DNA of 13,882 nt from an uncultured Bacilli bacterium (GTDB lineage: Bacteria > Bacillota_I > Bacilli_A > RF39 > UBA660). The notes beneath the pieces were generated by a model. That model did no database searches. It saw only the letters and a program-made list of their open reading frames with translations, and was not told the origin of the DNA. Location: contig CANQBY010000013.1 of assembly GCA_947589695.1 (NCBI GenBank), positions 1 through 13,882 on the forward strand, written 5' to 3'. Shown piece after piece: positions 6,673 through 13,078 of the stretch. The number at the start of each line of letters is the position of its first letter. Position 1 is the first letter of the stretch. The position numbers were made by a program, and so were the translations under genes.

Positions 6673-7782
6673 TTAATTACCAGCCGTCAAACGGATACGA
6701 AGATGTTTAGTTTCACTACCACGTTTAATTGTAACTTCCATATCATCGCCAGCTTTGTGTTTAAATAAGTAATAGCGTAAGTAAGCATTAGAGGTGATTT
6801 CGTTATCATCAACTTCAACAATAATATCACCAGCTTCAATACCACCTAAGGCAGCTGAACTTTTAGGTACTACTTCAGTTACTAAAGCACCTTGAGTAAC
6901 ATCAGCTTCTTGGATAATGGCATGATATTTATAAGATTGATAAGCAGAGGTAACATCTAAAGTATAAACGCCAAGAGATGGACGTTCAATAGGTTTACCA
7001 TCAATTAATTGTTCAGCCATTTCTAAAGCATTTTCAATAGGAATTGCAAAACCCATACCTTCGATTTTTTCACTAGCTAATTTAATAGAGGTAATACCAA
7101 TAACTTCACCATTAGCATTGGCTAAAGGTCCACCAGAGTTACCAGAGTTTATAGCAGCGTCAGTTTGGAGAGTACTTACAACCATAGGAGTAGAGTTATT
7201 ACCATCAGATAATTCAACTTCGACAAGACGATCTTTACCAGAGACAATACCTCGTGTAACACTCCAAGAATAAGCACTATCTAGAGGAGCACCAATTGCA
7301 AAAACAGTATCACCTAAACGTAAATCTTCACTTTTACCTAATTCAGCGACAGTTGTTACTTCATTTTTAGAAACTGATAAAACAGCAATATCAGAATAAA
7401 CATCATTTCCTACTATTTCAGTTTTAACAGTATCACCATCGGTAAAGGTTGCATAAACATCAGTAGCATTATTAATAACGTGATTATTAGTTAAAATATA
7501 AGCTTTGTCACCATCGATTTTGTAAACAAAACCAGTTCCTTGAGCATAAGGCTCACCTTTAACATAAGTGTTAATAACAATTACAGCGTCGTATAATTTT
7601 TCAACGGCATCCGCGATACCTTTATCAGTAATAGTAACATCCTTTTTATAATTAGTTTCAACAGTACCAATTATAGCGGGGAAAAAATGGAATAGAGCAA
7701 AAGTTGCACCTACACCTAAGAAGAAAACAATTATTAAGATTATTCCTTGTTTTAATATGTTATGAGATTTTTTTTCAGTCAT
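6673..7782 (-). CDS. HtrA/DegP-type membrane-anchored serine protease with one PDZ domain
   Basis: Extracytoplasmic quality-control protease of the S1C family. A single transmembrane segment (residues 13-35) anchors it with the protease domain outside. The catalytic triad is visible: His101 in T-N-N-H-V-I, Asp131 in S-D-I-A-V-L, and Ser216 in G-N-S-G-G-P-L. One PDZ domain spans about residues 270-366. The 369-aa length and layout match the HtrA/HtrB/YyxA proteases of Bacillus, and I cannot say which paralogue, so no symbol is given. The ATG is one base beyond the stop of the upstream Abi_2 gene, and its ribosome site (AGGATGG) lies inside that gene's last codons, so translation is probably coupled. 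Other Bacillus htrA genes respond to CssRS-type systems, but no such site was identified here. Confidence 0.93.
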   Translation of the reverse strand: MTEKKSHNILKQGIILIIVFFLGVGATFALFHFFPAIIGTVETNYKKDVTITDKGIADAVEKLYDAVIVINTYVKGEPYAQGTGFVYKIDGDKAYILTNNHVINNATDVYATFTDGDTVKTEIVGNDVYSDIAVLSVSKNEVTTVAELGKSEDLRLGDTVFAIGAPLDSAYSWSVTRGIVSGKDRLVEVELSDGNNSTPMVVSTLQTDAAINSGNSGGPLANANGEVIGITSIKLASEKIEGMGFAIPIENALEMAEQLIDGKPIERPSLGVYTLDVTSAYQSYKYHAIIQEADVTQGALVTEVVPKSSAALGGIEAGDIIVEVDDNEITSNAYLRYYLFKHKAGDDMEVTIKRGSETKHLRIRLTAGN

Positions 7783-7783
7783 T

Positions 7784-8713
7784 TTAATCCATCCTTACTA
7801 TTTCTTTATAATTTTTAGGGAACCCCATTTTATCTAAGACTTTATCAATACTTATACTGTGCAAGCGACCACTTAAGTAATCAATTTCATAAGCTATTTC
7901 ATTTAACATCATATGAAAATCGTCACTTCTTAATAATCTTTTTAAAATAATTATAAGGGAAAATAAATCATTAATGCCATAAATATAGTCGCCATTTAAT
8001 TTTGGTATTTGGAGGAGTTCATGGTATTTGGTTATAGGTATTTCTTTTTGCGTCCTATGTTCATAGCAAATGTCCTCGTGCGCACACAAGTTACGATAGT
8101 TAGCAATGATAGGTAAATATACAAGTAAAGAAGCAACATCAATACCGAATATTTCTGCAATATTGGATTGGTCTTCTGGTTTTAAAATCGTGTATAATTC
8201 CCCAACAATGCCGAAAGATAATACTTTAACAACAATCCATAAAGGGATATAACCATAATTGCTTTGATAATGTCTAGTAGCAGCGTGTTCCTTACCATTG
8301 ATACTAATTTGCCTTTTGACTTTACGAAGTAAATCATTTACTTGACGAGTCCGTTTAGGATCATTGGTAAAGTTACTAGGATTTAAGTATTTCTTTTCTT
8401 TAAAACCATATTTTTTAGATAATTCATAAGATATAATACTTTTAATATTATTTTCTAAAATCAAAATATTTTTAAATAAAATATTTCTTAATTGACGGTC
8501 GAAATAGAATAGGGCATAAAGTTCTCTAAAATTGGTGCCATCTATAAAACGACGATCATTTAAAGATTTCATAAATAAGTAACGATAACCATTTAGGAAG
8601 AAGTAGTTTTCTCTTAAGAGGATATCCTTAGCATAAGTATCATCATCGATTATGAGGTTCTTATTTCTTAAAATGGTAATTTGTTCATCTAGAGTTTTAA
8701 ATATCTTTTCCAT
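7784..8713 (-). CDS. Abi_2 family protein (AbiD/AbiF-like) with HEPN-type R-x4-H motif
   Basis: Member of the Abi-like family whose plasmid relatives AbiD and AbiF cause abortive phage infection in lactococci. The N-terminus (residues 5-48) has the family pattern: a short query-like helix, I-I-D-D, then L-L-R-E-N-Y-F-F-L-N-G-Y-R-Y. A central F-D-R-Q-L-R block (71-76) follows. Near residue 207, Y-R-N-L-C-A-H gives the R-x4-H motif typical of HEPN ribonucleases, so an RNase activity is plausible but inferred. The 309-aa length is normal. It is first in a tight pair with the HtrA-type protease, one base between them, and has its own extended -10 promoter. No antitoxin is visible beside it. Whether this chromosomal copy is a defence gene or has been adopted for another role cannot be told from sequence. 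Confidence 0.82.
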   Translation of the reverse strand: MEKIFKTLDEQITILRNKNLIIDDDTYAKDILLRENYFFLNGYRYLFMKSLNDRRFIDGTNFRELYALFYFDRQLRNILFKNILILENNIKSIISYELSKKYGFKEKKYLNPSNFTNDPKRTRQVNDLLRKVKRQISINGKEHAATRHYQSNYGYIPLWIVVKVLSFGIVGELYTILKPEDQSNIAEIFGIDVASLLVYLPIIANYRNLCAHEDICYEHRTQKEIPITKYHELLQIPKLNGDYIYGINDLFSLIIILKRLLRSDDFHMMLNEIAYEIDYLSGRLHSISIDKVLDKMGFPKNYKEIVRMD

Positions 8714-8731
8714 ATCCTCACCTATTTAAAC

Positions 8732-8740
8732 ATTATACCA
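8732..8740 (-). promoter_or_regulatory. Extended -10 promoter of the Abi_2-htrA operon
   Basis: On the minus strand TGG-TATAAT lies about 20 bases before the Abi_2 start. A weak -35 (TACAAT, complement of 8755-8760) sits 17 bases upstream. It is divergent from the phospholipase promoter about 70 bases away. Confidence 0.6.
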
Positions 8741-8809
8741 CAAAGAACAATTATATTGTATAAAAATATTATGATTTTAATGTTATTTTTTTGTGAAAAT
8801 TTGGTGAAC

Positions 8810-8838
8810 TTGAAAAAATTAAGGAATTTTGTTATAAT
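8810..8838 (+). promoter_or_regulatory. Near-consensus sigma-A promoter of the phospholipase C-like gene
   Basis: TTGAAA (8810-8815), a 17-base spacer, and TATAAT (8833-8838) preceded by TGT, so it has both -35 and extended -10 features. The start codon is about 20 bases downstream. Confidence 0.8.
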
Positions 8839-8858
8839 ACCCTTAAGAGGTGGATATT

Positions 8859-9812
8859 ATGCCAGCCACTTATACACATCATATATTTACAAAAGATGTT
8901 TATAAAGTATTAAATGAGAAAACAAAAGATAAATTAAAAAATAGTACAGATATATTAAATTTATTTGGAAAGAGTTTTGATGTGTTATATTTTTCAAGAG
9001 AAAAATTAGGACATTTTGCTCATAAGAATAATGTTAATTTATATTTTCAAAATATTATAAAATATATTAAAGACAATGATTTAACAAATAATGGGGATGT
9101 TTTAGCGTATTTATATGGTTCTATTTGTCATTATATTATGGATTCAACATTTCATCCTTATGTTTATTATAAAGCCGGAAGATATTATCAAAATAATAAA
9201 GAAACGTTAAAATATAAAGGAAGACATACCTATATAGAATATATGATAGATGCTTTTATGTATAAAGAAAAAAATGATAAAATGATTTATAATGTTAATT
9301 TAAGTAAAGAAATATTTCCGCAGGTAGAGTTTAGTTTAGAGTTAAGAAAAACGATTGATTATGCTTATATGAATACTTTTTGCGCTAGTGAAGTTAGTTC
9401 GGCAATACTTAGAGGATATCGGAATTATCGATTTATTGTAAAACATATTATGGAATCTCGTTTAGGAATAAAGTATTTGATCTATTATTTAATTGATAAA
9501 ACGCATATAATTAAAAAATGGATTTTAACAAATTATTGTTATTATATTAAAAAAATAGATGAAAGTGTGTTAAATTTAGAACATAAAAAGTGGTATTATC
9601 CCGTAGATAAAAAGACTAGTTACCATTATTCCGTTTTAGATTTATATGATGTTTGTATTGAAAAAGCTAGAACTTTAATTAATGCCTTAGATGAAGCATT
9701 AGATAGTGATGAGAAAAAACTTAAAGAAGTAGTAAAAGAAATAGGGGATTTAAGTTATAGCACCGGAAAAAAATGGGATAAAGAATATAAAAAATGGGAG
9801 TATGAATTTTAA
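8859..9812 (+). CDS. Zinc-dependent phospholipase C-like protein, cytoplasmic
   Basis: A 317-aa member of the zinc-dependent phospholipase C / S1-P1 nuclease fold. The N-terminus reads M-P-A-T-Y-T-H-H. Likely metal ligands are H7/H8, H55 in G-H-F-A-H, H91, D95 and H99 in C-H-Y-I-M-D-S-T-F-H-P, and H123/E127 in G-R-H-T-Y-I-E. There is no signal peptide, unlike the secreted toxins of the family, so the substrate is probably not external lipid and is unknown. The GTG at 8850 is rejected as start because it overlaps the ribosome site AAGAGGTGG (8845-8853); the ATG at 8859 is 5 bases after it. The gene overlaps the convergent cwlD-like gene by four bases at their stop codons. Genes like this are widespread in low-GC Bacillota as single copies. 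Confidence 0.8.
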   Translation: MPATYTHHIFTKDVYKVLNEKTKDKLKNSTDILNLFGKSFDVLYFSREKLGHFAHKNNVNLYFQNIIKYIKDNDLTNNGDVLAYLYGSICHYIMDSTFHPYVYYKAGRYYQNNKETLKYKGRHTYIEYMIDAFMYKEKNDKMIYNVNLSKEIFPQVEFSLELRKTIDYAYMNTFCASEVSSAILRGYRNYRFIVKHIMESRLGIKYLIYYLIDKTHIIKKWILTNYCYYIKKIDESVLNLEHKKWYYPVDKKTSYHYSVLDLYDVCIEKARTLINALDEALDSDEKKLKEVVKEIGDLSYSTGKKWDKEYKKWEYEF

Positions 9813-10456
9813 TAATAAGCGATTAATGCGTCTTTTAAGAGAGTGGCTATTTTTTGTTGATAAGAGGGGGTCTTTAGTTTAGCCAGTTCTTCGGGATTAG
9901 ATAAAAAACCACATTCGATTAAAATGCCCGGAATAGTTAGTTTGTCATACATATAAGTACGATTAGGAATTTTTTTGATTTGCCGATTTTCATTTAAACC
10001 TTTATTTAAGGTTTTTTGAAATATTTCGGCAATTTTTTGATTGGTTTCATTATTATAAAAGACTTGAGCACCATGATAAGCAGTTTGGGGTAAATAGTTT
10101 AAATGAAGAGATAAATACATATTAGCTTTACTATCATTAATTAACTTAATACGATTATCAAAATCACTTTTCTTACGATAAGTAGCATTAGGGGAACTTA
10201 AATCATAATCGCCATCTCTAGTTAATAAGACGGAAGCACCATTTTTAACAAGTTCTAGTTCTAATAGTTTACCAATAGAGAGGTTTATATCTTTTTCATA
10301 AGTAGTACCACTTATAGTACCAGGGTCAAGACCACCATGGCCAATATCAATAACTATTAATTTGCCACTTAAAGGAAGTAAGGCTTTAACATTATTGTTA
10401 ATAAGTAAGATGGTTATTAACAATAAAATAAATAGAAATATCTTTAATTTTTTCAT
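9809..10456 (-). CDS. cwlD: CwlD-type N-acetylmuramoyl-L-alanine amidase
   Basis: Amidase_3 zinc enzyme. CwlD removes the peptide side chain from muramic acid as the first step towards muramic-delta-lactam in spore cortex, the mark recognised by germination enzymes such as CwlJ. A hydrophobic N-terminus (residues 5-22) directs export. Zinc ligands are His40 in I-D-I-G-H-G-G, Glu54 in Y-E-K-D-I-N, and His118 in S-L-H-L-N; the catalytic glutamate is Glu181 in I-L-I-E-C-G-F-L-S-N. At 215 aa, with no LysM or SPOR domain, it fits CwlD. No Shine-Dalgarno site precedes the ATG; only AT-rich sequence with -10-like TATATT/TATACT does, so the mRNA may be leaderless. The last four bases overlap the stop of the convergent phospholipase-like gene. 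Confidence 0.85.
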   Translation of the reverse strand: MKKLKIFLFILLLITILLINNNVKALLPLSGKLIVIDIGHGGLDPGTISGTTYEKDINLSIGKLLELELVKNGASVLLTRDGDYDLSSPNATYRKKSDFDNRIKLINDSKANMYLSLHLNYLPQTAYHGAQVFYNNETNQKIAEIFQKTLNKGLNENRQIKKIPNRTYMYDKLTIPGILIECGFLSNPEELAKLKTPSYQQKIATLLKDALIAYY

Positions 10457-10515
10457 AGTATAATATATGAAAATAAATCTAAAAAATAAGAATAAAATAT
10501 GTAAAAAGTAGAAAA

Positions 10516-10537
10516 AAATAACGATTAAACGTTATTT
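10516..10537 (-). terminator. Intrinsic terminator of the 337-aa membrane protein gene
   Basis: Perfect 8-bp stem AAATAACG/CGTTATTT with a 6-base loop, followed on the minus strand by a T-run. The stop codon of the gene (10532-10534) lies inside the stem. Confidence 0.85.
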
Positions 10538-11545
10538 AGAATTTAAATTTTTAAGAATATTTTTAGACTCTTCAATATTTTCTTTGGTGTACCCAACAAG
10601 AATATTTTTGTTAGTATTGATTATTTTAGTGCTTATTTCATTTAAAATATTATCCATTTTCTTAGAACCAGATAACTCTACTAAATAGATAGTTTTACCG
10701 GTAGTAGTCATCGCAGCTAAAGATTTATTAGTGGTAATACCTTTTTGTTTTAGTTTATGTTCATAAATCCAAATTAAATCAGAATATTTAGTTATACGTA
10801 GTTTATTTGAGGTATTAATAATATAATTTTTAGTAAGCATAAGATGATATTTAGGATACTTGATAGTACTTTCATCGTCAATTTCTTTTTCGATTTTTTG
10901 TAAATCTTCATCCGTTAAATTTTTAAGAACTTTTTTAGTCGATAAGGTATTAGTAATAAAAGCAATAAGGGTGAGGATACTTAAAAAGCCTGTAATTCCA
11001 GCGAAAATTAAGAGGGTATCACCAGTTTCATTAGTTATAGTGGCATCAAGATAAACACCACCATACATATCGGCAAAATTATCATCCGTTAATTTATCTT
11101 TTTCATTTTCAACATTAAGATTGTAAGCTTCTTCAATAATACGTTTAATTTCTTGATCAGTGGTAACAGTAGTTCCATAAAGACGATAAGGTTTTTGATT
11201 TAAGTCACTATTTTTAATTTTGTCATGGGTTTTAGAATCAATAGCAACTAAATAATATAATTTATCATCAGAAGCAATATAAATACTTAAATCTTTAGCA
11301 GTATTTGATTTTGCAACAAGAATCTCTAAAGCATAAACATCTAAGTAGCTTTTAACATTGGGCTTATTAGCCATATCCATAATAACCTCATTTAAATAAA
11401 TACTATTATCTTTATCCTTTTCATTTAAATAATTGGTTATTAAGAAACAACTGATGGTAAAAATTAAAAATAATACACTGATAGCCAAAGTAATAAAATT
11501 TTTGTGAAGAGATTTTTTTAACTCTTTATTATTAACTCTTTTCAT
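10532..11545 (-). CDS. Two-helix membrane protein of unknown function
   Basis: I do not recognise this 337-aa protein with confidence. It has a basic N-terminus, a transmembrane helix at residues 17-38, a domain of about 135 residues predicted to lie outside (mixed charge, Y-I-A-S-D-D-K-L-Y-Y-L-V-A-I-D at 89-103), a second helix at 177-200, then a cytoplasmic part of about 137 residues. That last part opens with a lysine/glutamate-rich stretch and continues with a beta-rich section, H-L-M-L-T-K-N-Y-I-I-N then K-Y-S-D-L-I-W-I-Y-E-H-K (253-264). It recalls PH-like sensor domains of unnamed Bacillota families (a DUF6709-type link is a guess). TGGAG is 8 bases before the ATG. It has its own promoter and terminator, so it is a single-gene unit. 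Confidence 0.8.
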   Translation of the reverse strand: MKRVNNKELKKSLHKNFITLAISVLFLIFTISCFLITNYLNEKDKDNSIYLNEVIMDMANKPNVKSYLDVYALEILVAKSNTAKDLSIYIASDDKLYYLVAIDSKTHDKIKNSDLNQKPYRLYGTTVTTDQEIKRIIEEAYNLNVENEKDKLTDDNFADMYGGVYLDATITNETGDTLLIFAGITGFLSILTLIAFITNTLSTKKVLKNLTDEDLQKIEKEIDDESTIKYPKYHLMLTKNYIINTSNKLRITKYSDLIWIYEHKLKQKGITTNKSLAAMTTTGKTIYLVELSGSKKMDNILNEISTKIINTNKNILVGYTKENIEESKNILKNLNSK

Positions 11546-11567
11546 ATATAAACTCCATTTCGAAGTT

Positions 11568-11576
11568 ATTATATCA
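11568..11576 (-). promoter_or_regulatory. Extended -10 promoter of the membrane protein gene
   Basis: On the minus strand the sequence TGA-TATAAT (within TTATGATATAAT) lies 22 bases before the start codon. The -35 region is poor, as at the other extended -10 sites here. Confidence 0.65.
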
Positions 11577-11691
11577 TAATTTTAAGTTTTTTGATATTTA
11601 ATATTTTAGATTTTAATATATTTAGAGGAAGTAGGGCTTCATATTGGTAATTTTCTTTGTTTAAAAAGTGTTTATACATGTCTAAATGATG

Positions 11692-11720
11692 TTGTTTCTA
11701 ATATAAAAATGTGTTAAAAT
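11692..11720 (+). promoter_or_regulatory. Probable promoter of the XRE regulator gene
   Basis: TTGTTT (11692-11697), a 17-base spacer and TAAAAT (11715-11720) with a TGT extension. The alternative -10 TATAAT at 11730-11735 lacks a -35 and lies inside the palindrome just downstream. Confidence 0.4.
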
Positions 11721-11728
11721 TATAAAGG

Positions 11729-11740
11729 ATATAATTATAT
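11729..11740. promoter_or_regulatory. Palindrome ATATAATTATAT, possible operator
   Basis: A perfect 12-base palindrome near the expected transcription start of the XRE gene, where an autorepressor would bind. In sequence this AT-rich it may be chance. Confidence 0.25.
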
Positions 11741-11792
11741 TATATATAACATTGGTGATTTCTTAAAAAATAAACAGAAAGGAAAATTATAA

Positions 11793-12056
11793 ATGTTATA
11801 TGTAAAAGAAACGAGAGGCGATATTTTTAAAATAATTGGAGCTAATGTAAGGTATTATAGAGGGTTATATAATATAAATAATCCAAGGAAAAAAATTAGT
11901 CAAGCAAAACTAGCAGAAATGTGCAATGTTTCAACTGGATTAATTGGTTCTTTGGAAACAGGAAAAGTATTAGGAATAAGTATTCCTGTGTTATATAATA
12001 TTTCGCAAATACTTGGTGTTAGTATTGATAAATTTTTTGAAAATAGAAACTCTTGA
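11793..12056 (+). CDS. Small XRE-family helix-turn-helix regulator
   Basis: An 87-aa DNA-binding protein that is little more than one Cro/C1-type HTH domain (residues about 13-77). The helix-turn-helix reads I-S-Q-A-K-L-A-E-M-C then V-S-T-G-L-I-G-S-L-E-T-G-K, with the tail L-G-V-S-I-D-K-F-F usual for this family. AAAGGA precedes the ATG. It stands alone, convergent with divIC, and shares a terminator with it. An unusually long promoter region (about 110 bases from the nearest -35) includes a palindrome that could be its own operator. The target genes are unknown. It has no partner toxin or phage gene next to it, so a phage origin is not supported. Confidence 0.85.
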   Translation: MLYVKETRGDIFKIIGANVRYYRGLYNINNPRKKISQAKLAEMCNVSTGLIGSLETGKVLGISIPVLYNISQILGVSIDKFFENRNS

Positions 12057-12057
12057 T

Positions 12058-12086
12058 AAAACAGATACTTAGTTGGTATCTGTTTT
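12058..12086. terminator. Bidirectional terminator shared by the XRE gene and divIC
   Basis: Perfect 11-bp stem AAAACAGATAC/GTATCTGTTTT with a 7-base loop (12069-12075). T-runs are available on both strands. The divIC stop codon is in the loop and its last codons form one arm; the XRE stop is 1 base outside the other arm. Confidence 0.93.
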
Positions 12087-12365
12087 TCTAATAATTATTT
12101 CATTAGGTTTGGTATATAAAAATTTTTCTTTAGCATATCTTTCAACATATTCCGGATTTTTTAATTTTTCAACTTCGGCTTTTAAGGATTCTTCAGTATT
12201 TAATAATTCTTCATAATCTTTTTCTAATATTTCTAATTCATGGCGATTTTGCATTATTTTTAACCAATCAGGAAAGATACTAATACACATGAAAGCAATA
12301 ATAAAAACAAAAGTTAAAACAAATAATGTTAAACGTCTTTTTTCTTGTTTAGTTATTTTGTGCAT
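12069..12365 (-). CDS. divIC: Septum formation initiator DivIC (FtsB-like)
   Basis: Bitopic division protein that joins FtsL and DivIB at the septum. It has a basic cytoplasmic start, one transmembrane helix (residues 12-31), a coiled coil (about 38-70: H-E-L-E-I-L-E-K-D-Y-E-E-L), and the conserved end N-P-E-Y-V-E-R-Y-A-K-E-K-F-L-Y-T-K-P-N-E. The 98-aa length is typical. AGGGGTGAT precedes the ATG. It follows yabQ as in Bacillus subtilis. Because it is needed in growing cells while yabPQ are sporulation genes, the separate extended -10 promoter at the end of yabQ makes sense. Confidence 0.92.
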   Translation of the reverse strand: MHKITKQEKRRLTLFVLTFVFIIAFMCISIFPDWLKIMQNRHELEILEKDYEELLNTEESLKAEVEKLKNPEYVERYAKEKFLYTKPNEIIIRKTDTN

Positions 12366-12390
12366 TTTATATCACCCCTATTATGGTTTA

Positions 12391-12419
12391 AGTATATCAT
12401 TTCTTTTTAAGTTTAGCAA
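12391..12419 (-). promoter_or_regulatory. Vegetative promoter of divIC overlapping the yabQ stop
   Basis: On the minus strand TTGCTA (complement of 12414-12419), 17 bases, then TATACT (complement of 12391-12396) with TGA before it. That TGA (12397-12399) is also the yabQ stop codon. The divIC start is about 25 bases downstream of the -10. Confidence 0.65.
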
Positions 12420-12711
12420 GAAAATTCGAAATCTTTACATTATTTAACATTATTTTTAAAAGTTTAAAACCGGATAAAAAACCAAGAATTAATAAAATTA
12501 AGAAATAAAAATGAAACATACCATGATTTAATTTATATAAACATATTAAATAGATTAAAACTATATTATACATAAAAAGAATAGTAATAAAACTGCGACT
12601 TTCTTTTTTCATATTTTGGATTATTTTTTTATTTAAACAATTAAAAAAATAGAAAGTTAGACCAAAAAAGTAGGAAAATAATAAAACAATAATTTGAGTT
12701 TTTGCGTCCAT
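12397..12711 (-). CDS. yabQ: YabQ-like spore cortex protein, multi-pass membrane
   Basis: Sporulation membrane protein; in B. subtilis YabQ sits in the forespore outer membrane and is needed for cortex formation. The 104-aa product has three hydrophobic segments (about residues 5-24, 43-60, 66-84) and a basic end, V-K-I-S-N-F-L-A-K-L-K-K-K. Sequence conservation in this family is low, so the call rests on topology plus position: it lies directly between yabP and divIC, as in Bacillus. Its ATG overlaps the yabP stop by one base (TAATG), so the two are translationally coupled and presumably share the sigma-E-like promoter upstream of yabP. Confidence 0.82.
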   Translation of the reverse strand: MDAKTQIIVLLFSYFFGLTFYFFNCLNKKIIQNMKKESRSFITILFMYNIVLIYLICLYKLNHGMFHFYFLILLILGFLSGFKLLKIMLNNVKISNFLAKLKKK

Positions 12712-13001
12712 TATTTAAAAAGTTTTGATAAAAGACTTTCTTCTTTAGCTTTAGTATTATTTTCTAAGTAGCTAAAACTATTTATTTTACCTTTAATTTT
12801 TACATTGCCATCATGAGTATCTAAACGCATAATTTCTAAGTTACTTCCTTTAATTAAAATAAAACCCATATTACTTTCTAATAAAAATTCTTCACTGTCA
12901 AAACTAGTTATTTTTTTGATACCGGTTAGAGCTATTTCTCTTCGATCTATTAATTTTAATTCATGGGTACCAAAGGTTACTATTTCTTCTACTTTATCCA
13001 T
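12711..13001 (-). CDS. yabP: Sporulation protein YabP
   Basis: A 96-aa cytoplasmic protein of the YabP family, required for cortex formation in B. subtilis. Family features are H-E-L-K-L-I-D-R-R-E-I-A-L-T-G-I-K-K-I near the N-terminus, S-F-D-S-E-E-F-L-L-E-S-N-M-G in the middle, and G-N-V-K-I-K-G-K-I-N-S-F-S-Y towards the end. An in-frame ATG at 13073 would add 24 residues with no family match and would start inside the spoVG terminator. The ATG at 13001 has AAAGGAG upstream and is chosen. It heads a yabP-yabQ unit with a sigma-E-like promoter. Confidence 0.93.
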   Translation of the reverse strand: MDKVEEIVTFGTHELKLIDRREIALTGIKKITSFDSEEFLLESNMGFILIKGSNLEIMRLDTHDGNVKIKGKINSFSYLENNTKAKEESLLSKLFK

Positions 13002-13021
13002 ATCTTTTTCTCCTTTATATA

Positions 13022-13051
13022 AAGGTATGAAAAAACAAGAAATTTTATGAC
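13022..13051 (-). promoter_or_regulatory. Sigma-E-like promoter of yabPQ
   Basis: On the minus strand GTCATAAA (complement of 13044-13051), a 14-base spacer and CATACCTT (complement of 13022-13029). This closely fits the Bacillus sigma-E pattern (about GKCATATT-N13/14-CATACAnT). The start codon is about 20 bases downstream. In Bacillus yabP and yabQ are sigma-E-dependent mother-cell genes, which supports the call. Confidence 0.7.
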
Positions 13052-13052
13052 A

Positions 13053-13078
13053 TGAAAAAAGACTTGATAACAAGTCTT
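13053..13078 (-). terminator. Intrinsic terminator of spoVG
   Basis: Perfect 8-bp stem AAGACTTG/CAAGTCTT with a 4-base loop, followed on the minus strand by TTTTTT. The spoVG stop codon begins inside the stem. It isolates spoVG from yabP. Confidence 0.9.

Noticed and set aside
8850..8858. GTG start for the phospholipase C-like gene
   Set aside because: It overlaps the ribosome site; the ATG at 8859 gives the family-typical M-P-A-T-Y-T-H-H start.
13002..13073. Longer yabP start with 24 extra residues
   Set aside because: It would begin in the spoVG terminator and span the sigma-E-like promoter, with no ribosome site and no family similarity in the added part.
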